A stretch of DNA of 64,000 nt from Metabacillus bambusae (GCF_017497975.1 NZ_JAGDEL010000025.1:45902-109901), one strand, 5' to 3'. Numbered from the stretch's first letter, positions 35,911 through 46,479 are shown. Notes: a model not told the origin generated them from the sequence alone. A program made the numbers and translations.

Positions 35911-36319
35911 TGTGATCTTAATTATCATTGGCTTGTCTGGGGGACTAGTTGTAGGTACTGGGTTTGTAGCGTTCTTAGCTGTACTTGGGATCATTCCAAG
36001 GCTAACTCAACTAACAAAAACAAACCATTTTATCCAGGTATATGAGTGGGCGATTATTCTCGGAACTGTTATTACTGGCTGGATAAGCTTGCGAGATTCT
36101 GTACTATTCCAGTCTGAGTATTGGCTTATTCCAATTGGACTCTTTAGTGGGATGTTTATTGGAATGCTAGCAGCAGCCTTAACAGAGGTATTAAATGTTT
36201 TTCCGATCTTGGCAAAGCGAATAGGGTTAGGAGATAAAATTGTTATTCTATTAATGGCGATTGTGTTTGGGAAAATTATTGGTTCCCTTTTTCACTGGCT
36301 CTATTTCGTAAATCATTAA
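35897..36319 (+). CDS. spoVAB: Stage V sporulation protein AB
   Basis: A 140-aa membrane protein with four predicted helices and the conserved stretch GGLVVGTGFVAFLAVLGIIP. ATG 35897 gives the MIV start seen in relatives; TTG 35891 is the alternative. It overlaps the end of spoVAA by 14 bases. Confidence 0.9.
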   Translation: MIVNSVILIIIGLSGGLVVGTGFVAFLAVLGIIPRLTQLTKTNHFIQVYEWAIILGTVITGWISLRDSVLFQSEYWLIPIGLFSGMFIGMLAAALTEVLNVFPILAKRIGLGDKIVILLMAIVFGKIIGSLFHWLYFVNH

Positions 36320-36332
36320 AGGAGGTAGAAGC

Positions 36333-36788
36333 ATGGCAAACTCTAAAATGAAGGATGACTATAAAAATCAGATTAAAAGCTATCAACCGAAACCACCTTA
36401 CGTTTTAAATTGCTTAAAAGCATTTCTAATAGGTGGGTTTATTTGTATGGTTGGTCAAGGTATCCAAAATTTTTACATTAATGTATTAAATTTTACTGAA
36501 AAGGATGCAGGTAATCCTACTGCAGGAACGTTGATTCTAATCTCAGCCCTTTTAACTGGTTTAGGTGTTTATGATAAACTTGGTCAGTTTGCGGGTGCAG
36601 GATCTGCAGTTCCTATTACAGGTTTTGCTAATTCAATGGCAAGTGCAGCAATAGAGCATCGAAGTGAAGGGATTGTACTAGGTGTTGCAACTAATATGTT
36701 TAAGCTAGCCGGTAGTGTTATCGTATTTGGGGTTGTAGCAGCTTACATTGTAGGGATTATTCGTTATTTTTATGGACTTGTATTTTAA
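36333..36788 (+). CDS. spoVAC: Stage V sporulation protein AC
   Basis: A 151-aa membrane protein with family motifs GGFICMVGQGIQ and GAGSAVPITGFANSMAS. SpoVAC is a mechanosensitive-type channel component for dipicolinic acid release. AAAGGAGG precedes the ATG. Confidence 0.94.
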   Translation: MANSKMKDDYKNQIKSYQPKPPYVLNCLKAFLIGGFICMVGQGIQNFYINVLNFTEKDAGNPTAGTLILISALLTGLGVYDKLGQFAGAGSAVPITGFANSMASAAIEHRSEGIVLGVATNMFKLAGSVIVFGVVAAYIVGIIRYFYGLVF

Positions 36789-36803
36789 GGTGAGGTGACA
36801 CTG

Positions 36804-37826
36804 ATGAAATTAACTGGTAAACAAACCTGGCAATTTGAAAATCCATTATTTGTTCAATCAAGTGGAACCGCTGTTGGTCCTAAGGAAGCAGATGGACCTT
36901 TAGGCCAATTATTTGATGTGAAGCATAAAGAGCTTCATTGTGGTGAAGACAATTGGGAGCTTGCCGAAAGACGATTAATGGAGCAAGCAATAGAACAATG
37001 TTTAATGAAAGGGAATAAAACGACAGATGAAATTGATCTTTTTTTAGCTGGAGATTTGTTAAATCAAAATGTAACAGCAAATTATGTTGCTAGACATGTA
37101 AATATCCCATTTCTTTGCATGTTTGGTGCATGTTCAACCTCTATGGAAACAGTTGCAATTGGATCTGCCCTAATAGATGGTGGCTTTGCTAGTAATGTGC
37201 TAGCGGCAACAAGTAGTCATAATGCTACTGCGGAAAGACAATTTCGCTATCCAACCGAATATGGTGGTCAAAAGCCAGATACTGCAACGTTTACTGTAAC
37301 AGGTTCTGGTGCAGTATTAATTAGCAAAGAGGTCAGTAACATACGAATTACATCAGCTACAATCGGGAAAGTAGCAGATCTTGGTATCAAAGATCCGTTT
37401 GATATGGGTTCTGCTATGGCACCTGCTGCAGCTGATACGATTGCACAGCATTTAAAAGATTTAAATAGGACTCCAGATGATTACGACATGTTTTTAACTG
37501 GTGATTTGTCTGGAGTGGGTAGTCCGATTGTTAAAGAAATGCTTAAAGATGAAGGCTATGATGTTCACAACAAGCACAATGATTGTGGATTAATCGTATA
37601 TCGTCCCGATCAAAAAGTATTTGCAGGTGGCAGTGGGTGTGGGTGTTCAGCTGTTGTAACATATAGCCATATATTTAATGAATTAGAAAAAGGAAATTTA
37701 AACCGTGTTTTCGTAGTTGCGACTGGAGCATTATTAAGCCCAACAATGATTCAACAAAAAGAATCTATCCCTACTATCGCACACGGCGTTGTTTTTGAAA
37801 GAGCTGATGGGAGTGTGAATAGCTAA
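36804..37826 (+). CDS. spoVAD: Stage V sporulation protein AD
   Basis: A 340-aa thiolase-fold protein that binds dipicolinic acid. The thiolase-like Cys segment [10 protein letters not shown] and [11 protein letters not shown] are conserved. ATG 36804 (MKLTGKQTW) follows GAGGTGAC; GTG 36795 overlaps it. Its stop overlaps the next start (TAATG). Confidence 0.94.
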   Translation: MKLTGKQTWQFENPLFVQSSGTAVGPKEADGPLGQLFDVKHKELHCGEDNWELAERRLMEQAIEQCLMKGNKTTDEIDLFLAGDLLNQNVTANYVARHVNIPFLCMFGACSTSMETVAIGSALIDGGFASNVLAATSSHNATAERQFRYPTEYGGQKPDTATFTVTGSGAVLISKEVSNIRITSATIGKVADLGIKDPFDMGSAMAPAAADTIAQHLKDLNRTPDDYDMFLTGDLSGVGSPIVKEMLKDEGYDVHNKHNDCGLIVYRPDQKVFAGGSGCGCSAVVTYSHIFNELEKGNLNRVFVVATGALLSPTMIQQKESIPTIAHGVVFERADGSVNS

Positions 37827-38176
37827 TGGAGTACTTGTTGGCTTTTTTAGTAGGAGGTGCTATTTGTGTAATTGGGCAGCTGCTTTTAGATATTATAAAG
37901 TTCACGCCTGCACATGTGATGAGTATTTTCGTCGTATCAGGTGCGATTTTAGATGGATTTGGTCTTTATGATAAGTTAATTGAGTTCGCAGGAGCAGGGG
38001 CAACTGTTCCAATCACAAGCTTCGGACATTCATTACTTCATGGAGCAATGGAGCAAGCTCATGAACATGGTTTTATAGGAATTGGCATTGGAATCTTTGA
38101 ATTAACTTCAGCAGGTATATCAGCAGCGATACTATTCGCTTTTATCATGGCCCTTATTTTTAAACCGAAAGGATAG
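37826..38176 (+). CDS. spoVAEB: Stage V sporulation protein AEB
   Basis: A 116-aa membrane protein homologous to SpoVAC, with [13 protein letters not shown] and [15 protein letters not shown]. It is a channel partner in dipicolinic acid movement. The start overlaps the spoVAD stop. Confidence 0.93.
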   Translation: MEYLLAFLVGGAICVIGQLLLDIIKFTPAHVMSIFVVSGAILDGFGLYDKLIEFAGAGATVPITSFGHSLLHGAMEQAHEHGFIGIGIGIFELTSAGISAAILFAFIMALIFKPKG

Positions 38177-38185
38177 GATTAAGCA

Positions 38186-38764
38186 TTGACAAAACGAAGG
38201 CAGGTAATTTTAGTTACAGATGGGGATGAGTATGCAGCAAGAACAATCGAATATGTTGCAGCTGAAATAGGTGGAAGAGCAATATCTAGAACTCAAGGAA
38301 ATCCAACAACGTTGAGTGGACCACACATTGTACAGCTTATTCTCGAAGCTAAAAATGATCCTGTTTTTGTTATGTTTGATGATTGTGGATTATTAGGTGA
38401 GGGTGCGGGTGAGAATGCCTTGAAATATGTGGCCGGACATCAAGATATTGAGGTACTTGGCGTTATTGCTGTCGCATCAAAGACACATCAAACCGAGTGG
38501 GCAAAAGTAGATGTTAGTATTGATCGCTTCGGTGAAATAACAGAATTCGGTGTAGATAAAGGTGGGTTAAAGGACCTTGAGGTTGGGAGGATAAGTGGTG
38601 ATACCGTATATTGTCTAGACCAGATAGATGTTCCAATTATTGTAGGAATAGGTGACATCGGCAAAATGGCGCGAAAGGACAGTGTGAAAAACGGCTGTCC
38701 AATCACAATGAAAGCTGTAGAACTTATTTTAGAAAGGAGCGGCTATCATGACAACAAAAACTGA
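38186..38764 (+). CDS. spoVAEA: Stage V sporulation protein AEA
   Basis: A 192-aa soluble protein starting [17 protein letters not shown], with the pattern [17 protein letters not shown]. Start is TTG 38186. Its role in the SpoVA set is unclear. It overlaps spoVAF by 17 bases. Confidence 0.9.
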   Translation: MTKRRQVILVTDGDEYAARTIEYVAAEIGGRAISRTQGNPTTLSGPHIVQLILEAKNDPVFVMFDDCGLLGEGAGENALKYVAGHQDIEVLGVIAVASKTHQTEWAKVDVSIDRFGEITEFGVDKGGLKDLEVGRISGDTVYCLDQIDVPIIVGIGDIGKMARKDSVKNGCPITMKAVELILERSGYHDNKN

Positions 38765-40220
38765 TAAACAGAAAATTTCAGTCAACCTTGCAGAAAATGA
38801 ACGGTACTTTAAAGAAAATGTAGGATTAAATATTAGTTTTGATTTAGGTATTAGAAAGCTATTTATTTTAGATTACCAAGTCAATCTGTATTTTTTAAAC
38901 GGACTATGTGATACAGGGTATATTACTGAGATCTTAAAGAATGTCACATCCATTAGTGACAATGAGGTAGATCATACAAAATTCAAGGAAATACTTGAGA
39001 ATCGAATCGTTAACCAATCAGTTCAAAAAATAAAAACATTAGATGAAGTTGTTGATCAAGTTCTTTCAGGATTAATTGTATTTTTAATGGAAGGCAGTGA
39101 TTTCGGCTTTGTTGTAGATGTAAGGAGCTATCCTGGACGTCAGCCTGCAGAACCTGATACCGAAAAAATTGTTCGAGGAGCAAGAGATGGCTTTGTTGAA
39201 AATATCATTGTAAATACGGGCCTAATTAGACGAAGAATTAGAGACGAGCGTTTAAGATATGAAATGATGAGAATTGGAGAACGATCAAAAACCGATCTAT
39301 GTCTTGCTTATATAGAAGATGTTGCAGATCCTGGGCTAGTAAAAACAATAAAAAAGGAATTAGAAACAATTAATATAGACGGTATTACAATGGCTGACAA
39401 AACGATCGAGGAATTTTTAGTAAGACAGGGATTTAACCCATATCCATTAGTACGTTATACAGAGAGACCAGATGTTGCAGCAAATCATTTATTAGAAGGA
39501 CATGTCATACTTATTGTTGATACATCACCAAGTGTTATCATTACTCCAACAACAATGTTTCATCATGTTCAACATGCGGAAGAATATCGTCAGGCCCCTG
39601 CAGTAGGGACATTTTTACGATGGGTTCGATTTTTAGGCATTATCTCGTCTGTCTTTCTTTTGCCACTGTGGTTTCTATTTGTTTTAGAGCCTTCCTTATT
39701 ACCGAAGGAAATTGCATTTATTGGACCAACTGAACAAAAGAACATTCCAATCGTTGTCCAAATTTTCCTTGCAGACTTTGGTCTTGAATTCTTAAGAATG
39801 GCTGCCATACACACACCAACATCATTATCTACTGCAATGGGTTTAATTGCTGCAGCGCTAATTGGACAAATTGCTATTGATGTTGGTATGTTTGTACCAG
39901 AAGTTATTTTATATGTAGCTGTTGCTGGTATCGGAACGTTTGCAACTCCTAGTTATGAGTTAAGTGTTGCTAATAAAATGTCACGTTTGATTTTATTGGT
40001 TGCTGTAGCACTATTTAAACTAGAAGGCTTTGTAATAGGCTGTACACTATTTGTTATACTGCTAGCAAGCATTCGCTCACTTAACACTCCATACTTATGG
40101 CCCTTTATACCTTTTAATGCAAAAGCCTTGTGGCAAATCATTATTCGTACATCTGTACCGGGTGCAAAACTTAGACCAAGCATTGTTCATCCTCAAAATG
40201 TAAAAAAACAATCAAAATAG
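38748..40220 (+). CDS. spoVAF: Stage V sporulation protein AF (GerA family)
   Basis: A 490-aa protein homologous to germinant receptor A subunits. The hallmark [19 protein letters not shown] is in the soluble half, and several membrane helices follow from about residue 290. AAAGGAG precedes the ATG. It aids germination downstream of the receptors. It is the last spoVA gene before a terminator. Confidence 0.93.
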   Translation: MTTKTDKQKISVNLAENERYFKENVGLNISFDLGIRKLFILDYQVNLYFLNGLCDTGYITEILKNVTSISDNEVDHTKFKEILENRIVNQSVQKIKTLDEVVDQVLSGLIVFLMEGSDFGFVVDVRSYPGRQPAEPDTEKIVRGARDGFVENIIVNTGLIRRRIRDERLRYEMMRIGERSKTDLCLAYIEDVADPGLVKTIKKELETINIDGITMADKTIEEFLVRQGFNPYPLVRYTERPDVAANHLLEGHVILIVDTSPSVIITPTTMFHHVQHAEEYRQAPAVGTFLRWVRFLGIISSVFLLPLWFLFVLEPSLLPKEIAFIGPTEQKNIPIVVQIFLADFGLEFLRMAAIHTPTSLSTAMGLIAAALIGQIAIDVGMFVPEVILYVAVAGIGTFATPSYELSVANKMSRLILLVAVALFKLEGFVIGCTLFVILLASIRSLNTPYLWPFIPFNAKALWQIIIRTSVPGAKLRPSIVHPQNVKKQSK

Positions 40221-40292
40221 GGTAAAGCGACATTGAAAGAACCCCTCTTTTATGATATTGTATGTTTAATTTATTAAGGAAGCTTTTGTAAC

Positions 40293-40329
40293 AGACAGTT
40301 AATGACCAGCTGGTGTTAACTGTCTTTTT
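40293..40329 (+). terminator. Terminator of spoVA
   Basis: AGACAGTTAA pairs with TTAACTGTCT, followed by a U-run. The remaining 170 bases to lysA show no gene. Confidence 0.88.
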
Positions 40330-40501
40330 CCTTTTAAGATCAAATAAACGGCTTATTAAAAATGGATGTTGTTTTTTTTCGCACAATAGGGATTGTTAGT
40401 AAAAGATCTGTTGGGGACTACTAGTGTTTTTAGTTTGTTTAAAGCGTCATAAAGAACATTGCTTCTTAACTAGCCTAAGATATAGAAAGAGGGGATATTA
40501 G

Positions 40502-41824
40502 TTGTTCTTACATGGTACGAGCAAGATAAATGAAGAAGGACATTTAGAAATAGGCGGAGTCGATACGATAACATTAGCTAAAGAATATGGTACACCTCTT
40601 TATATTTATGATGTGGCTTTAATAAGAGAACGTGCTAGTAGCTTTAAGCAGGCCTTTGAAAATATGGGTGTTAGTGCACAAGTGGCTTATGCTAGTAAAG
40701 CCTTTTCATCGATTGCAATGTTCCAATTAATTGATGAACTGGGTTTATCGCTGGATGTTGTCTCTGGAGGGGAGCTTTATACGGCAATTTCTTCAGGTTT
40801 TCCAGCATCGAGAATCCATTTACATGGAAATAATAAAAGTCGCGCAGAGTTAAAAATGGCTTTAGAACATGGAGTAGGTTGTATCGTTGTAGATAATTTT
40901 TATGAAATTTCACTGCTTAAAGAATTATCTAAGGGAAATAGTAAACAAGTACCAGTTCTGTTACGTGTAACTCCAGGTGTTGAAGCACATACACATGATT
41001 ATATTACAACAGGTCAAGAAGATTCAAAGTTTGGTTTTGGATTATTGAATGGTCAAATCGAACAAGCAATTGAAGCTGTATTGAAATCTGAAGGCATTCA
41101 TTTATTAGGGATTCATTGTCATATCGGGTCACAAATTTTTGATACGGCTGGATTTGTTCTTGCAGCTGAGAGAGTCTTTGAAAAAATTAAAGCCTGGAAA
41201 GAACAATTTTCCTTTACACCAGAGGTTGTTAATTTAGGCGGAGGATTTGGTATTCGTTATACAGAAGAAGATGAGCCTCTACCAGCAACCTATTATGTGG
41301 AACAAATTGTTGAAGCTGTAAAAAAACAGGTGAGTGAGATGGGAATAAACATGCCTGAAATCTGGATCGAACCAGGCCGTTCACTAGTTGGAGACGCAGG
41401 TACGACGCTTTATACAATAGGCTCACAAAAAACAGTACCAAATATTAGAGAATACGTTGCAGTTGATGGTGGTATGAGTGATAATATCCGTCCTGCACTT
41501 TATCAAGCAAAATATGAAGCAGTTCTAGCGAACAGAGTAGCTGAAAAGCATGATAGACCAGTATCAATTGCAGGTAAATGCTGTGAAAGCGGAGATATGT
41601 TAATTTGGGATTTACCACTACCAGAGGTTAAACCAGAAGATATTCTAGCTGTTTTCTGTACAGGAGCTTATGGATATTCGATGGCGAATAATTATAACAG
41701 AATTCCTCGACCAGCAGTTGTTTTCGTGGAAAATGGAGAATCACAGCTTGTAATTAAAAGAGAAAGCTTTGAAGATTTAATTGCGAATGACCTACCGTTA
41801 AAATCAAAGGTATCGCAAAATTAA
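40502..41824 (+). CDS. lysA: Diaminopimelate decarboxylase
   Basis: A 440-aa PLP enzyme making lysine from meso-diaminopimelate. The PLP lysine is Lys66 in AYASKAFSS. HGNNKS, HCHIGSQI, GGGFGI, and EPGRSLVG plus the closing CESGD motif complete the site. Start is TTG 40502 (MFLHGTS), eight bases after AGAGGGG, as in B. subtilis LysA. Confidence 0.95.
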   Translation: MFLHGTSKINEEGHLEIGGVDTITLAKEYGTPLYIYDVALIRERASSFKQAFENMGVSAQVAYASKAFSSIAMFQLIDELGLSLDVVSGGELYTAISSGFPASRIHLHGNNKSRAELKMALEHGVGCIVVDNFYEISLLKELSKGNSKQVPVLLRVTPGVEAHTHDYITTGQEDSKFGFGLLNGQIEQAIEAVLKSEGIHLLGIHCHIGSQIFDTAGFVLAAERVFEKIKAWKEQFSFTPEVVNLGGGFGIRYTEEDEPLPATYYVEQIVEAVKKQVSEMGINMPEIWIEPGRSLVGDAGTTLYTIGSQKTVPNIREYVAVDGGMSDNIRPALYQAKYEAVLANRVAEKHDRPVSIAGKCCESGDMLIWDLPLPEVKPEDILAVFCTGAYGYSMANNYNRIPRPAVVFVENGESQLVIKRESFEDLIANDLPLKSKVSQN

Positions 41825-41853
41825 GAAAAAAGAATTAATGCTTTTATATTATT

Positions 41854-41903
41854 TGTAACAGTAAGAGGAGCAACGTAAAAACGTTGCTCCTCTTACTGTT
41901 ACA
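41854..41903. terminator. Perfect 23-bp hairpin between lysA and ypuA
   Basis: Positions 41854-41876 and 41881-41903 are exact inverted copies around an AAAA loop. It sits between convergent genes, so a bidirectional terminator is likely, but neither side has a U-run. The stem is unusually long. Confidence 0.65.
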
Positions 41904-41915
41904 TTCAGATATCAA

Positions 41916-42806
41916 TTATTTCATTGCTGACTGCTCATTATTAGTAAAGATGGAAATAATCGCATTCCATAAGGCAATAAAGAAGTCCTTCACTTGTTGT
42001 AAGAAGGTTTGACCTTCCTCAGAATTCAGGAAGTTTGATATTTTATCTTGAGCTTTATCAAGCTGCTGGCCAACTTGATTCCAATCGATATTAATGTCCT
42101 TCATCTTATTAAATAGTTCAATTAGACTGTTAATATCTGCTTCTGATAAGGTGATTCCGAGGTCTTTCGCTGCATTTTCGATAAGTGTTCTAAGATCAGC
42201 ATCTGTTTCAGGAACGCCATTTTTTGCGATTTCGTCTTTGATTTTTGCCATAAGGGCTGAGGCGTTTTCAGCACCAACTTCATCACCAAGCTTTGCTGTT
42301 GTGACAAGTTCCTCATTAGCTACTTGCTTAACATCCTCAGGTATCGCTTCATCTGAAGAAATTTCGTAAGCCTTAATTAATCCTGTTAATGCCGCAGTAC
42401 CTGAAACTTCAAACGGAGCTGTAACATAGATTGATGCATCCTTAACCCCAGCTGTCATAAGTGCATTTAAATACATTTCATCTGTAACCCAGTTAATATT
42501 TTTCGTACTTACCTCAAGTCCGGAACCTTCTTTTTCAATTGTTATACTTGTTGAAGAAATAGCTTTTGTCCCTATTGTTGCTTTAGGGATATAATCACCT
42601 AAATATTTATGTTCTTCTTGATTAGAAACGGTGATGATTTGATTTTGCTCGGTCGCGTTCATTTCTTTAAGTAGGTCTTGTTTTTGTTGTTCAGTTAAAT
42701 TTTCCCCAAGTGTAATTATTAGATCACCAACCACTGCATCTGCATGGCTTAGTGATGGAAATGCAAACAGTAATAGAGCAATTAAGCTTAAAACATACTT
42801 TTTCAA
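41916..42806 (-). CDS. ypuA: YpuA (DUF1002) exported protein
   Basis: A 296-aa secreted protein. After the TTG start at 42806 (AAAGGAGGAT upstream) comes a signal peptide, KKYVLSLIALLLFAFPSL, cut near SHA. The rest is the DUF1002 domain with charged helices, and a short hydrophobic segment lies near the C terminus. B. subtilis ypuA lies at the same site. Cell-envelope role unknown. Confidence 0.85.
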   Translation of the reverse strand: MKKYVLSLIALLLFAFPSLSHADAVVGDLIITLGENLTEQQKQDLLKEMNATEQNQIITVSNQEEHKYLGDYIPKATIGTKAISSTSITIEKEGSGLEVSTKNINWVTDEMYLNALMTAGVKDASIYVTAPFEVSGTAALTGLIKAYEISSDEAIPEDVKQVANEELVTTAKLGDEVGAENASALMAKIKDEIAKNGVPETDADLRTLIENAAKDLGITLSEADINSLIELFNKMKDINIDWNQVGQQLDKAQDKISNFLNSEEGQTFLQQVKDFFIALWNAIISIFTNNEQSAMK

Positions 42807-42853
42807 AGGTAAATCCTCCTTTATTTGTAAAGCAAGTATCTTCAATACCATCT

Positions 42854-42880
42854 ATTATAGTGTTTTTTTTCTAAAGTCAA
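42854..42880 (-). promoter_or_regulatory. Promoter candidate of ypuA
   Basis: On the minus strand TATAAT (42854-42859) has TTGACT (42875-42880) 15 bases upstream, a short spacing. TATTGA at 42877-42882 gives 17. The gap from here to ppiB (42881-43178) has no gene or repeat that I can see. Confidence 0.45.
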
Positions 42881-43178
42881 TAGTATTTTGAAGTTTATTC
42901 TTTATTTTAGGTTTTATCATTTAAACGAAGAGTAACATTTTTCTAGTCCTATCACAATATCGTATTCGGTAGAATTTTTAAAAATTAATTGTTTTGGGAT
43001 GTAAGTTTTTGTCAGTATAGTTTATATCTAGCTTTAAGTGCCGCCAGAATGTCAAATGCTTGTCGATGATTAAGACACCTTCCGCGTTTCTTATTTGCTG
43101 TTCACTCCTTGATTATAGTAGAATAGAAAAGTATTCATGTCTATTAGACGTATTAAACTTATTGGAGGTTACATACAT

Positions 43179-43613
43179 ATGAAAAAAGCACAAATTACAA
43201 TGGAAAATGGAGATACACTTGGTATCGAATTATTTCCAAATGAAGCACCTGGTACGGTAGCTAACTTTGAAAAACTAGCAAATGAAGGTTTTTACAATGG
43301 TTTAACATTTCACCGTGTAATCCCTGGATTTGTTGCACAAGGCGGCTGTCCACAAGGTACTGGTACAGGTGGTCCTGGTTACTCAATTAAGTGTGAAACA
43401 CAAGGAAACCCACATAAGCATGAAGCTGGTTCTTTATCAATGGCACATGCAGGAAAAGATACTGGTGGAAGCCAATTCTTCATCGTTCATGAGCCACAAC
43501 CACATTTAAATGGTGTTCATACTGTTTTTGGTAAGGTTAACGAAAATCTTGAAGCAGTATATAAAATTAAGCCAAACGATGTTATGAAGGAAGTAAAAGT
43601 GTACGAAGAGTAA
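43179..43613 (+). CDS. ppiB: Peptidyl-prolyl cis-trans isomerase (cyclophilin) PpiB
   Basis: A 144-aa cytosolic cyclophilin. The signature [19 protein letters not shown], and [15 protein letters not shown], hold the catalytic Arg and the hydrophobic pocket. ATG 43179 follows TTGGAGG; an upstream ATG at 43137 has none. Single gene with its own terminator. Confidence 0.94.
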   Translation: MKKAQITMENGDTLGIELFPNEAPGTVANFEKLANEGFYNGLTFHRVIPGFVAQGGCPQGTGTGGPGYSIKCETQGNPHKHEAGSLSMAHAGKDTGGSQFFIVHEPQPHLNGVHTVFGKVNENLEAVYKIKPNDVMKEVKVYEE

Positions 43614-43623
43614 GAACAATTTA

Positions 43624-43664
43624 AAAGCTGCGACTGTTCATTTGAGAATAGTTGCAGCTTTTTT
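43624..43664 (+). terminator. Terminator of ppiB
   Basis: AAAGCTGCGACTGTTC pairs with GAATAGTTGCAGCTTT, followed by a U-run. Confidence 0.88.
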
Positions 43665-43670
43665 GTTCGG

Positions 43671-43862
43671 TTTAGGAAATAATAAAATTCTTTTATACAA
43701 TGGATAGCACTTTGACATCCAGCTCCAACGCCTAGCGACGTATGCACTTCACACTCTTTTCAACATCGAAATGTTAAAAAGCTCTTCGTGTTTTCATTAA
43801 CTCATACGGAGTGTTCTTTTTTCTACGTCGCTAAACGAGCACCCTGAGCATTTGTTCATTAA
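43671..43862. repeat. Dispersed repeat, family A, copy A4
   Basis: Head TTTAGGAAATAATAAAATTC and GACATCCAGCTCCAACGCC, tail CTAAACGAGCACCCTGAGC. Arms TAGCGACGTA (43733-43742) and TACGTCGCTA (43826-43835) are exact complements. Shares head and tail with copy A1 at 3331-3644. Confidence 0.8.
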
Positions 43863-43944
43863 TTTTTTAATTAAATGTCTTAAAGATTGCATATATCTCA
43901 TTATACGGATAAAATAAATTTATAACTTCATATTTCGTTTTACA

Positions 43945-44084
43945 TTCTTCGGGGCAGGGTGGAATTCCCTACCGGCGGTGATGAAGCTAATATAGCTACT
44001 TAGTCCGTGACCCGTTAATATATATTAACGGTGGATCTAGTGAAACTCTAGGGCCGACAGTTAAAGTCTGGATGGGAGAAGAAT
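43945..44084 (+). ncRNA. FMN riboswitch (RFN element)
   Basis: The conserved blocks TTCGGGGCAGGGTGGAATTC, CCTACCGGCGGTGATGA, AGTCCGTGACCCG, GGTGGATCTAGTGAAACTCT and GGGCCGACAGT, and the closing GGATGGGAGAAGA, are all present in order. FMN binding should stop transcription of the riboflavin genes through the downstream terminator. Confidence 0.97.
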
Positions 44085-44172
44085 TGCGCGATTTTGCGGC
44101 GTATTAAAATTTGTTTAAAAATCAATTTTTAATACTCTTATTTGACTTACTCAAATATCAATTTCTCAAATT

Positions 44173-44204
44173 AAAGCCCTAGTCTATTGACTATGGGCTT
44201 TTTT
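44173..44204 (+). terminator. Riboswitch-controlled terminator
   Basis: AAAGCCCTAGTC and GACTATGGGCTTT form a stem with one bulge, followed by T residues, about 90 bases after the FMN aptamer. Confidence 0.82.
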
Positions 44205-44215
44205 AAAACGATAAA

Positions 44216-44372
44216 AAAGTATATGTTTTTAGTACTTAGTTTTCGTGACTAGCTCCAGGCGTTATCAGCTTAAGTCAGAAGCAAATCTGTTAAAAGGTTA
44301 AAATGTATAACCTTCCAATCGACATATCTTATGCTTATTGACGAAAACTGGCGTCGTGCACTTTTCTCGTGT
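44216..44372. repeat. Degenerate family A-like hairpin (A5)
   Basis: CTAGCTCCAGGCG near the head and CTGGCGTCGTGCACTTTTC at the tail recall family A. AGTTTTCGT pairs with ACGAAAACT, and AAGGTT with AACCTT inside. It fills the space where ribD would be expected. Confidence 0.45.
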
Positions 44373-44414
44373 AAACGTAAATATGGCCATCTTATTATTA
44401 AAGGGGAGGTCTAT

Positions 44415-44432
44415 ATGTTTATTAATAGCTAA
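44415..44432 (+). other. Five-codon mini-ORF with a strong ribosome binding site
   Basis: AAGGGGAGG is followed by ATG TTT ATT AAT AGC TAA, 26 bases before ribE. It may be a remnant of a lost ribD start or a short leader peptide. No homology can be judged. Confidence 0.35.
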
Positions 44433-44458
44433 TTAATGCAGCAAAGTGAGGGAACTTA

Positions 44459-45106
44459 ATGTTTACAGGAATTGTTGAAGAAATTGGTACGATAACAAGT
44501 GTTCAAGGTTCTAAGGATGCAATTGTTTTTACAATAGCAGCAAAAAAAATAATGGGTGATATGTCCTTAGGGGATAGTATTTCCGTTAACGGAGTTTGTT
44601 TAACAGTTACAGATTTCAGTCCATCATCTTTTTCTGTTGATGTGATGCCTGAAACTGTTAAAGGCACGTCATTAAACCAATTAAAGCAAGGTTCCAAAGT
44701 TAATTTGGAAAGAGCGATGGCTGCTAACGGTCGTTTTGGAGGACATTTTGTTTCAGGGCATGTTGATGGAGTAGCTAAAATTAGTAAAAAACAACGTGTT
44801 TCAAATGCTGTTTATTATGAATTACAGGTAGCAGAAGAGTTAACAGATACTCTAATTCATAAAGGTTCGATCACAATTGATGGAATTAGTTTAACGATAT
44901 TTGGTTTGGAAAAAAATAAAGTTGTTATTTCAATTATTCCTCATACGCTAACAGAGTCAATCCTCGGTACGAAAGCTGTTGGAGACATTGTTAACATTGA
45001 ATGCGATATGATGGGTAAGTATATAAAGAAATTTATTAATCAACAGGTAAATCCAAAGAACTCTTCATTGAGTAAATCGTTTTTAGCAGATAATGGATTT
45101 TATTAA
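44459..45106 (+). CDS. ribE: Riboflavin synthase alpha chain
   Basis: A 215-aa enzyme of two tandem lumazine-binding barrels. The start MFTGIVEEIG and the repeat junction FGGHFVSGHVDG are typical. It dismutates 6,7-dimethyl-8-ribityllumazine to riboflavin. GTGAGGG precedes the ATG. It is the first full gene after the FMN riboswitch; ribD is absent. Confidence 0.94.
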   Translation: MFTGIVEEIGTITSVQGSKDAIVFTIAAKKIMGDMSLGDSISVNGVCLTVTDFSPSSFSVDVMPETVKGTSLNQLKQGSKVNLERAMAANGRFGGHFVSGHVDGVAKISKKQRVSNAVYYELQVAEELTDTLIHKGSITIDGISLTIFGLEKNKVVISIIPHTLTESILGTKAVGDIVNIECDMMGKYIKKFINQQVNPKNSSLSKSFLADNGFY

Positions 45107-45259
45107 GGCTTTTTTCTAACTAATTGTCGCTTTTAAACTACTTCATGCAATTTCGCGAATACTACTAAAAAATAAGCAATATGTAAGAAAATCAAGAATC
45201 ATCACGAAAACAACCTTTATTATTGCTATGAAAAGATAAGGAATGAAGGGAGCTTGACA

Positions 45260-46453
45260 ATGTTTCATAAAATAGAAGATGCCATTCATGATCTAAAAGA
45301 AGGTAAGGTTGTTATAGTTGTTGATGACGAAGATCGGGAAAATGAAGGGGATTTTGTCTCCTTAGCCGATCGAGTGACACCTGAAGCGATTAATTTTATG
45401 ATTAAGCATGGAAGAGGGTTAGTTTGCGTTCCTATTACTGAACAACAAGCAAAAAGATTAGAACTAACGCCGATGGTTAATCAAAACACAGATCCACACG
45501 GTACAGCCTTCACTGTTAGCGTTGATTATAAAACAAATAAAACGGGAATCAGTGCATTTGAACGTGCAGACACCGTTAAAGCATTACTAGCAGATGATAC
45601 AAATCCATCCGATTTTAAACGTCCAGGTCATACATTTCCATTAGTGGCTAAGGAAGGTGGAGTACTTCGGAGAGCAGGCCATACTGAAGCAGCTGTGGAT
45701 TTATCAATTCTTTGCGGTGCAAAGCCTGGTGGTGTTATTTGTGAAATCATTAAAGAAGATGGTACGATGGCGAGAGTACCTGATTTACTAATAATGGCTG
45801 AACAGCTAGATTTGAAAATCATTACGATTAAGGATTTAATCCAATACCGTAATCGAAGCGAAAAATTAGTCAAGAGAGAAATAGAAATTGATTTACCGAC
45901 AGAATATGGATCATTTAGGGCGATAGGATATTCTAACTCATTAGATGATAAAGAACATGTTGCACTTGTTAAAGGTGAAATTGATACAACTGTACCCACA
46001 TTAGTAAGAGTGCATTCTGAGTGCTTAACAGGTGATGTTTTTAGTTCATATCGATGTGATTGTGGTCCACAATTGCACGCAGCACTTGCACAAATTGAGA
46101 AAGAGGGCAAAGGTGTATTATTGTATATGCGCCAAGAAGGCAGGGGCATTGGTTTACTTAATAAAATGAGAGCGTATAAGCTTCAAGAGCAAGGGTATGA
46201 TACAGTAGCAGCAAATGAAAAGCTAGGCTTTGCTCCTGATCTCCGAGATTATGGAATTGGTGCTCAAATCCTAAAAGACTTAGGAATTGAAAAAATGAAC
46301 CTATTAACGAATAATCCTAGGAAAATTGCAGGCCTAGAAGGATACGACTTAACGGTTGTTGATCGTGTACCTATTGAAATGCAGGCAAGAGAAGAGAATG
46401 AACAATATTTAAGAACAAAGTATGAAAAACTTGGACATTATTTACATTTTTAA
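45260..46453 (+). CDS. ribBA: Bifunctional DHBP synthase / GTP cyclohydrolase II
   Basis: A 397-aa fusion. The N-terminal half (about residues 1-200) has [11 protein letters not shown] and the RAGHTEA motif of DHBP synthase. The C-terminal half has the zinc site [18 protein letters not shown] and QEGRGIGL of GTP cyclohydrolase II. It supplies both precursors of riboflavin. ATG 45260 follows AAGGGAG. Confidence 0.95.
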   Translation: MFHKIEDAIHDLKEGKVVIVVDDEDRENEGDFVSLADRVTPEAINFMIKHGRGLVCVPITEQQAKRLELTPMVNQNTDPHGTAFTVSVDYKTNKTGISAFERADTVKALLADDTNPSDFKRPGHTFPLVAKEGGVLRRAGHTEAAVDLSILCGAKPGGVICEIIKEDGTMARVPDLLIMAEQLDLKIITIKDLIQYRNRSEKLVKREIEIDLPTEYGSFRAIGYSNSLDDKEHVALVKGEIDTTVPTLVRVHSECLTGDVFSSYRCDCGPQLHAALAQIEKEGKGVLLYMRQEGRGIGLLNKMRAYKLQEQGYDTVAANEKLGFAPDLRDYGIGAQILKDLGIEKMNLLTNNPRKIAGLEGYDLTVVDRVPIEMQAREENEQYLRTKYEKLGHYLHF

Positions 46454-46479
46454 TACAGACAAATCAGGAGGAATTATAG

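Noticed and set aside
44100..44136. A/T-only hairpin after the FMN aptamer as the riboswitch terminator
   Set aside because: The stem is weak; the GC-containing hairpin at 44173-44204 with a T-run is a better terminator.
45628..46149. 173-aa minus-strand frame
   Set aside because: Antisense to ribBA; low-complexity composition and no ribosome binding site.
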